21,553 nt of DNA from Vicinamibacteria bacterium (GCA_016650185.1 JAENWE010000316.1:1-21553); one strand, 5' to 3'. Shown: positions 9,211-17,391, numbered from the stretch's first letter. The notes: a model not told the origin generated them from the letters alone. Program-made: numbers and translations.

Positions 9211-9260
9211 GCGGGAAACCGGCTCTCAAACTGGCAAATCCGCCAAAAAAGGGCGTAGGA
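9211..9260 (+). promoter_or_regulatory. 50-bp conserved element, copy 2, at the ECF promoter
   Basis: The element reads GCGGGAAAC, 7 nt, CAAACTGGCAAA, 12 nt, GGGCGTAGGA, the same order and total length as 6181-6230. It ends only 7 bp before the proposed ECF start and lies between the ECF gene and the divergent lipoprotein gene. An ECF-type autoregulatory promoter or operator is likely, but the sequence alone does not prove it. Confidence 0.6.
9257..9260 (+). promoter_or_regulatory. Short SD (AGGA) favouring an ATC start
   Basis: AGGA stands 7 nt before the ATC at 9268-9270. No ATG, GTG or TTG in the sigma frame lies between this site and 9355. The family's conserved N-terminus begins just after 9268. 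Confidence 0.45.
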
Positions 9261-9267
9261 TTTCGAC

Positions 9268-9873
9268 ATCCCGAACGACACCCATGAGGTAACCCGCCTT
9301 CTTCTCAAATGGGGCGAAGGAGATGAGGCGGCGCTCAACGAACTGATTCCCCTGGTGCATGGAGAGCTCCGCCGTATCGCCAGGGGGTGCATGAAGAGGG
9401 AACGCCGGGGGCACAGCCTCGCTGCGACTGCGCTGGTCAACGAGGCGTATCTGCGGTTGATCGATGCACAGCACATCGGCTGGCAGAACCGGGCCCACTT
9501 CCTCGCCGTGTCGGCGCGGTTGATGCGACGCATACTAGTGGACATCGCCCGGTCGAAGGGCTACAAGAAGCGCGGCGGCGATACGATCCGAGTCACCCTC
9601 GATGAGGCACTTTCCGTGACGGCGGAGCCTGCTCAGGATGTCGCCGCTCTCGACGACGCCCTGCACGCGCTGGCGGTCTTCGACGACCGAAAGGCCCGGG
9701 TGGTCGAACTTCGGTTCTTTGGCGGCCTGAGCGTCGAGGATACGGCGGCGGTCCTGAAGGTGTCCGTGGACACGGTGATGCGCGACTGGAAGTTCTCGAA
9801 GGCATGGCTGGCCCGCGAACTCCGCAGCCCGGCCGCGTCGGAGCGGGCGAGGGCAACGGCGAGAGTCTCATGA
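9268..9873 (+). CDS. ECF sigma factor, Sig-70_X6 (TIGR02999-like) type
   Basis: If started at ATC 9268, this is a 201-residue ECF sigma factor. Sigma region 2 (about 8-85) holds TRLLLKWGEGDEAALNEL, GELRRIARGCMKRE, LVNEAYLRLID and HFLAVSARLMRRILVD. Region 4 (about 140-188) holds DDRKARVVELRFFGGLSVED and a helix-turn-helix TAAVLKVSVDTVMRDW. It would direct RNA polymerase to a small regulon, typically controlled by the partner Ser/Thr kinase in this group. The first conventional start is GTG 9355, which would delete the first helix of region 2. The ATC has an AGGA at proper distance and is in register with the family N-terminus, so either ATC is used or an ATG was lost. The stop overlaps a downstream ATG (ATGA), where a kinase gene would normally begin. 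Confidence 0.85.
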   Translation: MPNDTHEVTRLLLKWGEGDEAALNELIPLVHGELRRIARGCMKRERRGHSLAATALVNEAYLRLIDAQHIGWQNRAHFLAVSARLMRRILVDIARSKGYKKRGGDTIRVTLDEALSVTAEPAQDVAALDDALHALAVFDDRKARVVELRFFGGLSVEDTAAVLKVSVDTVMRDWKFSKAWLARELRSPAASERARATARVS

Positions 9874-9897
9874 ACGGCCCGGACCTCCGTCGGCGCC
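9870..9897 (+). pseudogene. Stub of a Ser/Thr kinase gene start
   Basis: About 27 bp from the ATG overlapping the ECF stop (MNGPDLRRR) closely match the start of kinase 1 at 6834 (MNAPDPRWR) at DNA level, through GGCGCC. Similarity ends near 9897 and no kinase sequence follows. The frame stays open to 10277, but its composition is Arg/Pro/Gly-rich and matches nothing I know. It appears to be the remnant of the kinase once coupled to this sigma gene. Confidence 0.5.
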
Positions 9898-10601
9898 AGC
9901 CGAGGTACGCTTCCAGTTACTTCCGGGCGTGCGCCAATGGCAAGCTGCACGCTGCTGCGGAATGTGCACCGCGATCGCCCCGTCAGGGGTCCCGCGCTAC
10001 TGCGTCCCGGGATTCTCGCGGAGCGCGAAGCCTGGCCCCGGGGCACCGACCTCGTAGCGCGCCGTTGCCTCCCGGCGGAATGGCACTGGTAGATGCGCGG
10101 TGGAGCGGACCATGGGAGGGCAGCGGCCAGCCCCGCGCCATCCCGGGCGGTGTGGGACAAGCGCTCTTGGCTCCGGCAGTCGCTCTGCCCCCGGGGGCTC
10201 TCTGGGGTCAGCAGGTGTCAAGCATGGTTTGCCACGCGAAGTCGCAGCTCGACGAGCCCCGGAAGACCGAACCCTGAGCCCCGGGCGCCGGAGCGAACGG
10301 CTCCCGCTCAAAGACGCATCAAACGCGCGGAGGACTCCCCGGGCCATCGTGAAGCGACCGCCAGCATCGGGGTTACCGCACCTCGCACCTGAACCGGTCG
10401 GCCAGTCGAGGCAGCCGCCTCGGTCCGCCTGGACTCCGGCCCCTGGCTCGCTCGTCTGTGCAGGCCTCCCGACCAAACTGTTTCGGAAAAGGCCCATTTC
10501 GGAGCTTTCCGGTCAGTGCGAGCTAGCGTGAGGCTCGGTCATTGACGAGCTTCTACCGCTTTGGTTTTGCTCACTCCGGTCTGCCCTAAACTCCGACAAC
10601 C
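9898..10601. other. Unassigned 700-bp stretch between ECF gene and kinase 2
   Basis: Open frames exist on both strands (to 10277 plus; 9997-10497 minus), but all have shadow-like Arg/Pro/Ser composition and no recognisable domain. I see no transposase, terminal inverted repeat or RNA. It may be decayed coding DNA inserted in, or left from, the original kinase gene. The last about 100 bp should contain the promoter of kinase 2. Confidence 0.45.
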
Positions 10602-11939
10602 ATGACACTCGCCTCCGGCGCCTGCATCGGGTGGTACGAGATTCGCGGCTCCCTTGGCGCGGGCGGGATGGGGGAGGTCTATAGGGCTCACGATCCACGG
10701 CTTGGGCGGGACGTTGCCCTCAAGATCCTGCCCGAATCCATGGCGAAGGACCCCGAGGGCCTGGCACGATTCACCCGCGAGGCGCGCGCCGTTGCCGCCC
10801 TCAATCATCCCCACATCGTCACCATCTTCTCGACCGAAGAAGCGGACGGCGTTCGGTTCATGACCATGGAGTTGATCGAGGGCCGCACCCTCGATCGCAT
10901 GATTCCCGAGGGTGGCGTCTCGCTGGCCCAATTCTTCGATGTGTCGATGGCGCTGGCCGACGCGCTCTCCGCCGCTCATCAGAAGCAGATCACTCATCGC
11001 GATCTCAAGCCCGCCAACGTGATGGTGACGGACGCCGGTCGCGTGAAAGTCCTCGACTTCGGTCTCGCCCGCGGTGGTGAAGGCGCGGACTCGGGCGCGA
11101 CCAGCATTGAAGAGCAGGCCACACGGCACAAGCTGACCCAGGCCGGCACCATCCTCGGCACCATGCCGTACATGTCGCCCGAGCAGATCGAGGCGAAGGT
11201 GCTGGACGGTCGGAGCGACATCTTCTCGCTCGGGATTGTGATGTACGAGATGGCCACCGGCGGACGTCCGTTCCGCGGCCAGACCTCGCCCGCGTTGATG
11301 TCCTCCATCATGCGCGAGCATCCGAAGACCGCGACGGAACTGCGCCCCGACCTTCCGATAGACGTCTCTCGGCTCATGGGGAAGTGTCTCGAGAAGAACC
11401 TGCGCGACCGTGTTCAGACCGCGCACGAGGTCCTGGTGGAGTTGAAGGCTCTCCGGCGTGCGTGGGAGTCTGGCGCTTCCGCCTCCGAGAGACCGGGAGC
11501 CTCGGCAAAGCCCACGCCTCCGGCGGTTCCGGTTGGGGGTGCGGCTCCGGCCCCGTCGGGTTCGAGGGCCAGCAACTTCCGCATTGCGGTGCTGCCCTTC
11601 GTGTCGCGCACCACGGGAGGTGACGCGGAGGCCCTAGCCGACGGCCTGACCGACGACATCACCGCCGGGCTCGCGCGCTTCCAGTACCTCCGCGTGGTCT
11701 CGCGACCCGATGCCGAGGCGGTGAAGGGGCAGGCAGCGGATGCGCGGGCGGGTTTGGCGCTCGGAGCCCGGTATCTCCTCGACGGCACCGTACGCACCTC
11801 CGGGACCACGGTCCGGATCAGCGCGCGCCTCGTAGTCTCCCAGACGGGATCGCACCTGTGGGTCGAGACCTTCGACCGTTCCCTGGGATGGACGAAGTCA
11901 GCTGGCCAGGCGGAGAGTTGCACATTGGTGACGTCGTGA
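10602..11939 (+). CDS. Ser/Thr protein kinase with truncated TolB_N-type domain
   Basis: This 445-residue protein has a Hanks kinase domain (about 10-285) with glycine loop GAGGMGEV 19-26, K41, E60, HRDLKPAN with D134, and DFG at D152. A Pro/Ala linker follows, then the TolB_N/FlgO-like domain often found in such kinases (about 325-428: FRIAVLPFVSRTTG, LADGLTDDITAGLAR, LVVSQTGSHLWVETFDRSL). Relatives continue with roughly ALQDEI... and then TPR repeats. Here the match stops at L428 (11885) and 17 unrelated residues follow, because the reading enters a MOSC gene fragment out of frame. It also lacks the sigma-linked leader seen in kinase 1. The kinase domain is intact and may be active, but the sensory C-terminus is lost. 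No transmembrane helix is present. Confidence 0.88.
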   Translation: MTLASGACIGWYEIRGSLGAGGMGEVYRAHDPRLGRDVALKILPESMAKDPEGLARFTREARAVAALNHPHIVTIFSTEEADGVRFMTMELIEGRTLDRMIPEGGVSLAQFFDVSMALADALSAAHQKQITHRDLKPANVMVTDAGRVKVLDFGLARGGEGADSGATSIEEQATRHKLTQAGTILGTMPYMSPEQIEAKVLDGRSDIFSLGIVMYEMATGGRPFRGQTSPALMSSIMREHPKTATELRPDLPIDVSRLMGKCLEKNLRDRVQTAHEVLVELKALRRAWESGASASERPGASAKPTPPAVPVGGAAPAPSGSRASNFRIAVLPFVSRTTGGDAEALADGLTDDITAGLARFQYLRVVSRPDAEAVKGQAADARAGLALGARYLLDGTVRTSGTTVRISARLVVSQTGSHLWVETFDRSLGWTKSAGQAESCTLVTS

Positions 11940-12142
11940 TCCGCATCGATTCACGGCGCGGCCGCTGTCCGATGACCACCGTGGATCCTGACACGCTGGC
12001 CGTGGATCCGGGAGTGCTCAAGGACATCGGACGCCGTTTTGGAGGCCGGCTTGCGCTGAACGCGGAAGTCCTGCAGCCGGGTCAGATCAGTATCGGTGAC
12101 GGGGTGAGGCTGATCCGGGATATCGACCGCGAATTTGTCTGA
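11888..12142 (+). pseudogene. C-terminal fragment of a MOSC-domain protein
   Basis: In a frame different from kinase 2, residues ELHIGDVVIRI, GRCPMTTVDPDTL, VDPGVLKDI and LNAEVLQPGQISIGDGVRL match the end of MOSC proteins (molybdenum-cofactor sulfurase C-terminal family, YcbX-like, with the conserved Cys before MTT). Only about the last 84 residues remain out of usually more than 200. Similarity begins exactly where kinase 2 loses its own, so a deletion or recombination joint lies at about 11885-11890. Confidence 0.72.
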
Positions 12143-12231
12143 GGTGGCCGCGGTGGTGGACTGCATTCACTCGGTGTCGCTTCGACGGCGGTCGCTGTCG
12201 CTCCCTCGCCGCGCGACCCCTCGTTCTTTAG

Positions 12232-12291
12232 TTGGGGGGCCGCAAACTCCATTTCGTTGCTGAGCTCGGCCCCCCAACCCCTGCGGGGTTG
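12232..12291. terminator. Two adjacent perfect hairpins between convergent genes
   Basis: TTGGGGGGCCG (12232-12242) pairs perfectly with CGGCCCCCCAA (12267-12277) around a 24-nt loop. Immediately after, CAACCCC TGC GGGGTTG (12275-12291) forms a second hairpin sharing the CAA. They sit between the MOSC fragment (rightward) and the cystathionine synthase/lyase gene (leftward). There is no T-tract, so they may be a bidirectional terminator, a REP-like repeat or another structure. Confidence 0.45.
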
Positions 12292-12306
12292 TCTCGGCCG
12301 TCGGCT

Positions 12307-13443
12307 TTACACTGCCGCCAGAGCGGCTGCGAGATCCTTCACGATGTCGTTTGCATCTTCGATGCCGACCGAGATGCGCACGAGGCCGTCGGTGATGCCG
12401 AGGGCGTCTCGCTCCGGCTGCGTGTAGCCCGCGTGGGTCATCTTGGCGGGATGGCAGACGAGGGTTTCGACGCCGCCCAGGCTCTCGCCGAGCGAACAGA
12501 GACTCAACTTGGGAGCGAAGCGCTGCGCGGCGGCGAGGGAGCCGAGTTCGAAAGAGATCAGGGCTCCGAAGCCTGAGGCCTGGCTCTTGTGAATCGCGTG
12601 GCCGGGGTGATCCTCGAAGCCCGGCCAGAACACCTTCTGCACTTTCTTCTCACCGCGCAGGAACGCCGCGACCACGCCTGAGTTCTCTTCGTGTCGCGGC
12701 ATCCGCACCGCCAGCGTCTTCGTTCCGCGCAGGACCAGGAACGAATCGAGGGGGGAGAGGATCGCGCCCTGGGCGTTTTGCACGTACTTGAGCCACTTCG
12801 CGTCGTCGGCACTTTTGCAGACCGCCACGCCTCCGATGCTGTCCGAGTGACCGTTCAGAAACTTCGTCGTCGAATGGACCACGAGGTCGGCTCCGAGGGA
12901 CAGCGGACGCTGGAAGAACGGGCTCATGAATGTGTTGTCGACGACCAGCCTCGCGCCCTTCCGGTGGGCGATGGCGGCGAGGCCCTTGATGTCGCAAATC
13001 TTCATCATGGGGTTCGTCGGGGTCTCGAGCCACAAAAGGGCGAAGTCGCCCGCGGTCTTGTCGAAGGCCGCCGCGTCGCTCAAATCGAGGAAGTCGAAGG
13101 TGACGCCGTAGGGAGCGATGAGTTTCGTGAAGAGCCGGTGCGTTCCCCCGTAGACGTTGTCGCTCACCACCACGCGCTGGCCCGGCTTCACGAGAGACAT
13201 GACTGCGTTCGAGGCCGCGAGGCCGGAGGCGAAGCAGATACCGTCCACGCCGCCTTCGAGAGCCGCGAGATTCGCCTCGAGGGCGAATCGGGTGGGATTC
13301 TGAGTGCGGCCGTATTCAAACCCCTTGTGCTTGTCAAGGCCCTCCTGCACGTAGGTCGAAGTCAGGTAGAGCGGCGTGATGACCGCGCCGGTGGTGGGAT
13401 CGGGCCGTTGCCCGGCGTGGATGCAGTCGGTGGCGAAACCCAT
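12307..13443 (-). CDS. Cystathionine gamma-synthase or gamma-lyase (PLP, trans-sulfuration)
   Basis: This 378-residue Cys/Met metabolism PLP enzyme is full length. The PLP-binding lysine is K194 in HSTTKFLNGHSD, the PLP ring aspartate is D169 in VVDNT, the phosphate-binding residues are Y44 and R46 in FEYGRTQNPT of the neighbouring subunit, and SLGGVETL lies near the C-terminus. It either joins an activated homoserine to cysteine (synthase, MetB) or cleaves cystathionine (lyase). E43 before the Y-G-R is found in lyases but also in many bacterial enzymes of unclear role, so I do not assign one. It is the last gene of a leftward operon, 14 bp after the c-di-GMP gene, with AGAGG overlapping that gap. 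Confidence 0.92.
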   Translation of the reverse strand: MGFATDCIHAGQRPDPTTGAVITPLYLTSTYVQEGLDKHKGFEYGRTQNPTRFALEANLAALEGGVDGICFASGLAASNAVMSLVKPGQRVVVSDNVYGGTHRLFTKLIAPYGVTFDFLDLSDAAAFDKTAGDFALLWLETPTNPMMKICDIKGLAAIAHRKGARLVVDNTFMSPFFQRPLSLGADLVVHSTTKFLNGHSDSIGGVAVCKSADDAKWLKYVQNAQGAILSPLDSFLVLRGTKTLAVRMPRHEENSGVVAAFLRGEKKVQKVFWPGFEDHPGHAIHKSQASGFGALISFELGSLAAAQRFAPKLSLCSLGESLGGVETLVCHPAKMTHAGYTQPERDALGITDGLVRISVGIEDANDIVKDLAAALAAV

Positions 13444-13457
13444 GGGGTCAGGACCTC

Positions 13458-16400
13458 TTAAGTGGTGCTTGGAAACTGGCGCAGCCAGGTGTGCAATTCA
13501 TCAATGGGAATGGGCTTCGAATACAAGTACCCCTGCATGAGGTCGCAGCCCCACGATTCCAGAGCCTGCTGCTGGTCGAGCCGCTCCACGCCCTCGGCCA
13601 CCACCCGCATGTTGAGAGCGTGACCGAGCGACACCACTGCTTTCGCGATGGCGGCGTCATCCGGGTCCTCGATCATGTCCCGGATAAACGAGGCGTCGAT
13701 CTTCAGCATGTCGACCGGCATCTGCCGCAGTCGAGACAGCGACGAATAGCCGACACCGAAGTCGTCGATGGCAATGGAGGCCCCGGCCTCCTTGAGACGA
13801 CGGAGCTGTTCGCCGATCAACAGGCCTTCGCTCAGGGCCGCGGTCTCGGTGATCTCGAAGTGGAGGCGGGAGGCCGGGAAAGACTCTGCGCTGAGAGTAG
13901 CCAGGACATCGTCGACAAAGGACGTGTTGGACAACTGGCGAACGGCCACGTTGATGGCCAGGTTCAAGGGCGCTCCCCCGGGGGGGCAGGGCACGTCTCG
14001 GATCGCGCGAGTCGACTCTCTCAGCACCAGCTCGCCCAGAGGAACGATGAGGCCCGTGTTCTCGGCCAGGGGTATGAAATCGGAGGGCATGGTCATGCCT
14101 CCCCCCTGCTCATGGGGCCAGCGGACCAGCGCTTCCACCGCCACCGGCCGCTGGAGCTTCGTGTCGATGATGGGCTGAAAGTAGACCACGAGCTTCGAGC
14201 GGACGATGGCGGTGCGAAGGCCCCGTTCCATGGAGACTCGGCGTTCGACGTCGTCGCGAAGCGCGGCGGAGAAGACCTGATGGGTATCGCGACCCATCTC
14301 CTTGGCCCCGTACATCGCGAGGTCAGCGGCCTTGAGCAGGGTGTCCCGGTCGGTCCCGTTGTCCGGGAACATCGCGATGCCCACGCTGGCCGTCACCAGA
14401 ACCTCGCTCCCCGCCGCGTCCAGAGGAGGACGGAGCGAATCCACCAGCTTCTGGGCGACATTCGTGGCGCCCCGCTGATCGGTGTCGGGGAGAATGGCGA
14501 TGAATTCATCGCCGCCGCGGCGGGCCAGGGTATCGGATTCGCGCAGACATCCGGCGAGCCGAGCGGAAACGAGACGCAGAACGCCGTCGCCCACGCTGTG
14601 CCCCAGAGTGTCGTTCACCAGCTTGAAGTGGTCGAGGTCAACGAACAGGACGGCCAGGGTCGTCCGGTGCCGCTCGGCCAGGGCCAGGGCGGTGTCGAGG
14701 CGGTCGTCGAACAGAAAGCGATTGGGCAGGCCGGTCAGGGAATCGAGATAGGCGAGCGATTGGATCTGTTCATCTTTTTGTCTCCGCTCGATGGTCTCGG
14801 CGATGTGGCCGGAAACGAAGGTCAACAAGTCGCGGTCGGCGGTCGAGTAACTCTGATCCTTGTCGTAGCTCTGAACCACCAGGATGCCGAAGGTGGCATT
14901 GCCGCAGATCAGAGGCACGCCGATCCAGCTGGCCGCGTCATGTCCGTAGGTTTTGACCGTGCGCGAGCGCTCCAGATCATCAATGGCCTTCAAATCCACG
15001 AGCAACGGCTCGCCGGTCCGAATCACGTAGCCCGACAACGAGTCCTCCACGGGCAAGGGCAGCGGTGGAGGGGCGTCGAACTCATCCTTGAAGTACGGGA
15101 AAGAGAGATGAGTGCCTTCTTCATCCAGAAGGGCGATGAAGAAGTTCTTGGCGTACATGAGCTCGCCCACGATGTCGTGGATCTCTGAGAAGAGGGCGTC
15201 GATCCCGAGCGAACGAGTCGAGGCTTGAGCGATTCGATACAGCGCCGACTGCAGTTCCTCCGCCTTCTGACGCTGTGACAGATCGCGCGCGATGATGAGC
15301 GCCCCTTTGCGTCCATCCATATCGATGGCGGCGGCCCGGACTTCCACCGATACCTGGCCGGTGTTCTGGTTGAGGCGGATCTCACTGGTCCTCGGTCGTT
15401 TGCCCAGAGCCACCGCTTCCATGAGCTCGCGGAGGACGACCCGGTCCGCTTCAGGGGCCAGGTGCACCAGCTCGAGGGGGCGGTCGGCGAGCTCCGGTGA
15501 GAGGTCGAGGAGGCGTCTGGTGCCGGCATTGGAGAAAACCACTCGTTCGCCGTCGAGGACGAAGACCGGATCAGGGAGCAGCTCGATGAGCTGCCGATAG
15601 CGATGTTCGCTGTCGACCAGGGCCTGTTCGGATCGCTTTCTTTGGCTGATGTTGCGAATGATGGAGAGGATCGCCGCCCCTTTTTCGTAAACGATCGGCT
15701 CGCTCTGCGCCTCGATATCGATGATGGATCCGTCGAGTCGGACGGCCTTCTGTTCGATGGGCGGCGCCGACAAGCCGAGCTCGACGGCTCTCAGTCGCCC
15801 CTCGGCGATGTCACGGAAGTCCGGATGCACATACTCGGTCAATCGCTTTGACTGCAATTCCTCGATGGAAGTGGCTCCGAGCAGCTGGAGGTACGCGGGG
15901 TTCACGAGCAGAAGTTTTCCGCCTTGACTGACGGCGATTCCGTCGGGAGAGGCTTCGACAAGCTGGCGGTACCGCTCCTCGCTCTCGCGCAGGGCCTGTT
16001 CCGCACGCATCGATTCGGTCATTACGCGAATGAAGGCGCGGAGGGCGGGCTGGCCTTCGAATTCGACCTGATGGGAGTCAACCCGGATCAGAACCACCTC
16101 ACCGTTGAGCCGCTTCAAGCGCAAGACCATGGGCTCCACGCTCTCGCCGCTCTCCAGGATTGCGGTTCGGGTGGCGATGGCCTCCATGTCCTCGGGAAAC
16201 ACCAAGTCCGCAACCTGGTGGGACAGCAGATCCTCGGCGGTTTGAGCCCCCACGATTTCCATGAGCGCCTTGTTGACGAACAGGGGCTTCCCGTTGCGAT
16301 GGATCAGGATGCCGTCCGGCGTGCTCTCGACCAGGCTCCGGTAACGGGCCTCGCTGTCTCTTAGCGCCGCTTCGGTCGCCTTTCGCTCGGTGATGTCGGT

Positions 16401-16748
16401 GGAGAGAGCGACGTAGGCCTGCTTGCCGCGAGCGTCGAAGGGCACCGAGCGAACTTCGGCGTAGGTTTTCCGGCCATCTCGGCGAAGGAGGCGCATCTCC
16501 ATGGGGGGATTGGACTCTCCGCGACTCAGCCGGGAGACGCGCTCCCTCACCGCGGGAAGAAACTCGGGGTCAAGGAACTCGTGGGCCCAGTGAGCGATGA
16601 CCTCGGATCGGTCCGTCGCTCCGATCAGGCGAAGAAAGGCCTCGTTACACCAGACGAACTTTTCATCGACCACGATCGAGGCCGCGAAGGGCGCGGATTC
16701 GAGCACGTAAAGCAATCCGACGCTGTCGAAGATCTCCTGCCAGTTCAT
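13458..16748 (-). CDS. Multi-PAS, GAF, GGDEF-EAL c-di-GMP signalling protein
   Basis: This 1096-residue cytoplasmic protein has four PAS domains (about 5-125, 130-250, 255-370, 380-495), a GAF domain (about 505-655), GGDEF (about 665-825) and EAL (about 840-1090). The cyclase motif is intact (GGDEF 745-749) with a product-inhibition I-site RESD five residues before it. The EAL domain keeps EAL (872-874), the EITET acidic pair, IDDFGVGYSS, LKID, AEGVE and QGYLYSKP, so both c-di-GMP synthesis and hydrolysis appear possible. No transmembrane helix is visible, so the ligands are probably intracellular. The start ATG at 16748 begins NWQEIFDS, ahead of the first PAS. The open frame to 16913 overlaps the upstream PDZ gene and lacks conserved sequence. 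Confidence 0.93.
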   Translation of the reverse strand: MNWQEIFDSVGLLYVLESAPFAASIVVDEKFVWCNEAFLRLIGATDRSEVIAHWAHEFLDPEFLPAVRERVSRLSRGESNPPMEMRLLRRDGRKTYAEVRSVPFDARGKQAYVALSTDITERKATEAALRDSEARYRSLVESTPDGILIHRNGKPLFVNKALMEIVGAQTAEDLLSHQVADLVFPEDMEAIATRTAILESGESVEPMVLRLKRLNGEVVLIRVDSHQVEFEGQPALRAFIRVMTESMRAEQALRESEERYRQLVEASPDGIAVSQGGKLLLVNPAYLQLLGATSIEELQSKRLTEYVHPDFRDIAEGRLRAVELGLSAPPIEQKAVRLDGSIIDIEAQSEPIVYEKGAAILSIIRNISQRKRSEQALVDSEHRYRQLIELLPDPVFVLDGERVVFSNAGTRRLLDLSPELADRPLELVHLAPEADRVVLRELMEAVALGKRPRTSEIRLNQNTGQVSVEVRAAAIDMDGRKGALIIARDLSQRQKAEELQSALYRIAQASTRSLGIDALFSEIHDIVGELMYAKNFFIALLDEEGTHLSFPYFKDEFDAPPPLPLPVEDSLSGYVIRTGEPLLVDLKAIDDLERSRTVKTYGHDAASWIGVPLICGNATFGILVVQSYDKDQSYSTADRDLLTFVSGHIAETIERRQKDEQIQSLAYLDSLTGLPNRFLFDDRLDTALALAERHRTTLAVLFVDLDHFKLVNDTLGHSVGDGVLRLVSARLAGCLRESDTLARRGGDEFIAILPDTDQRGATNVAQKLVDSLRPPLDAAGSEVLVTASVGIAMFPDNGTDRDTLLKAADLAMYGAKEMGRDTHQVFSAALRDDVERRVSMERGLRTAIVRSKLVVYFQPIIDTKLQRPVAVEALVRWPHEQGGGMTMPSDFIPLAENTGLIVPLGELVLRESTRAIRDVPCPPGGAPLNLAINVAVRQLSNTSFVDDVLATLSAESFPASRLHFEITETAALSEGLLIGEQLRRLKEAGASIAIDDFGVGYSSLSRLRQMPVDMLKIDASFIRDMIEDPDDAAIAKAVVSLGHALNMRVVAEGVERLDQQQALESWGCDLMQGYLYSKPIPIDELHTWLRQFPSTT

Positions 16749-16785
16749 TACGTTCACGGCTGGGTTCGCGGGGCCGCCACCGCGT

Positions 16786-17391
16786 TCACCTGATGCTGAC
16801 CGAGATATCCAGCGGCCTGCCGTCCCGCATGATCTGCGCCCGGACCGAGCCGGTTGTTTGAAGTCGGGGCCACAAGCCGACCAGGGTGGCGAAACTGTCG
16901 ATCGGCGTGTCATTCACGCTCACCAGAACGTCACCCGACTTGAGCCCGAGAGTCTCGAGAATCGTCCCGGCGGGGACGCGCGACAAGGTGAAGCCCGCGA
17001 TCTGGCCGCGAGAGGTGACAGGGACCAGCGTCGTCTCGGTCATCAGGCGCGACATTTCCAGGTCGAGCCGAGCCTCGAGATCGGCTCGGTTGATGGTCAC
17101 GTCAGCCGGGGCCTCCTCGATCGGGTTGGCCCGAGCAGATGCGTTGGTCTCCCGGGCGGGGGCCGAGGTCACCAGCATCAGGGTTCGTCGCTCCCCTGCA
17201 CAAACGATATCCACTCTATCTACGAAAATTGCGGTCACGTCGCAGCCAAAGGCTCGATCGCCCGCGACCACTGGGCGCTCCCGTCCCTCTGAAACCAGAG
17301 TGGCCGCGTGACGGCCTGATTTCGCCGCCACGATTCCGGAGACCGCCACCTCCGGCTCCAAAGCCGCGAGGGCAAGGGCGAAAATCAACAT
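16786..17391 (-). CDS. GspC-like protein with HR and PDZ domains
   Basis: This 201-residue protein has a short hydrophobic N-terminus (MLIFALALAAL), a small beta domain (about 18-75: SGIVAAKSGRHAATLV, DRVDIVCAGERRTLML) resembling the homology region of type II secretion GspC, a Ser/Ala/Glu linker, and a C-terminal PDZ domain (about 127-200: GFTLSRVPAGTILETLGLKSGDVLVSVND, IMRDGRPLDISVSI). GspC links the secretin to the inner-membrane platform in type II secretion, but no other gsp gene is present. The N-terminal segment is short for a GspC anchor, and no earlier start codon exists in frame. It is first in the leftward operon, 37 bp before the c-di-GMP gene. The function in this setting is unknown. 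Confidence 0.68.
   Translation of the reverse strand: MLIFALALAALEPEVAVSGIVAAKSGRHAATLVSEGRERPVVAGDRAFGCDVTAIFVDRVDIVCAGERRTLMLVTSAPARETNASARANPIEEAPADVTINRADLEARLDLEMSRLMTETTLVPVTSRGQIAGFTLSRVPAGTILETLGLKSGDVLVSVNDTPIDSFATLVGLWPRLQTTGSVRAQIMRDGRPLDISVSIR

Noticed and set aside
9997..10497. Leftward 166-codon frame in the unassigned region
   Set aside because: Arg/Gly/Pro-rich, no SD and no recognisable domain; similar frames exist on the opposite strand at the same place.
10539..11426. Leftward 295-codon frame opposite kinase 2
   Set aside because: His/Gly/Arg-rich antisense of the kinase domain, whose motifs are complete on the plus strand.
13491..15188. Long rightward open frame (565 codons) inside the c-di-GMP gene
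   Set aside because: It is wholly antisense to the GGDEF/EAL region, with Gly/Val/Arg/Gln-rich composition and no domain; a by-product of high GC in the real gene.
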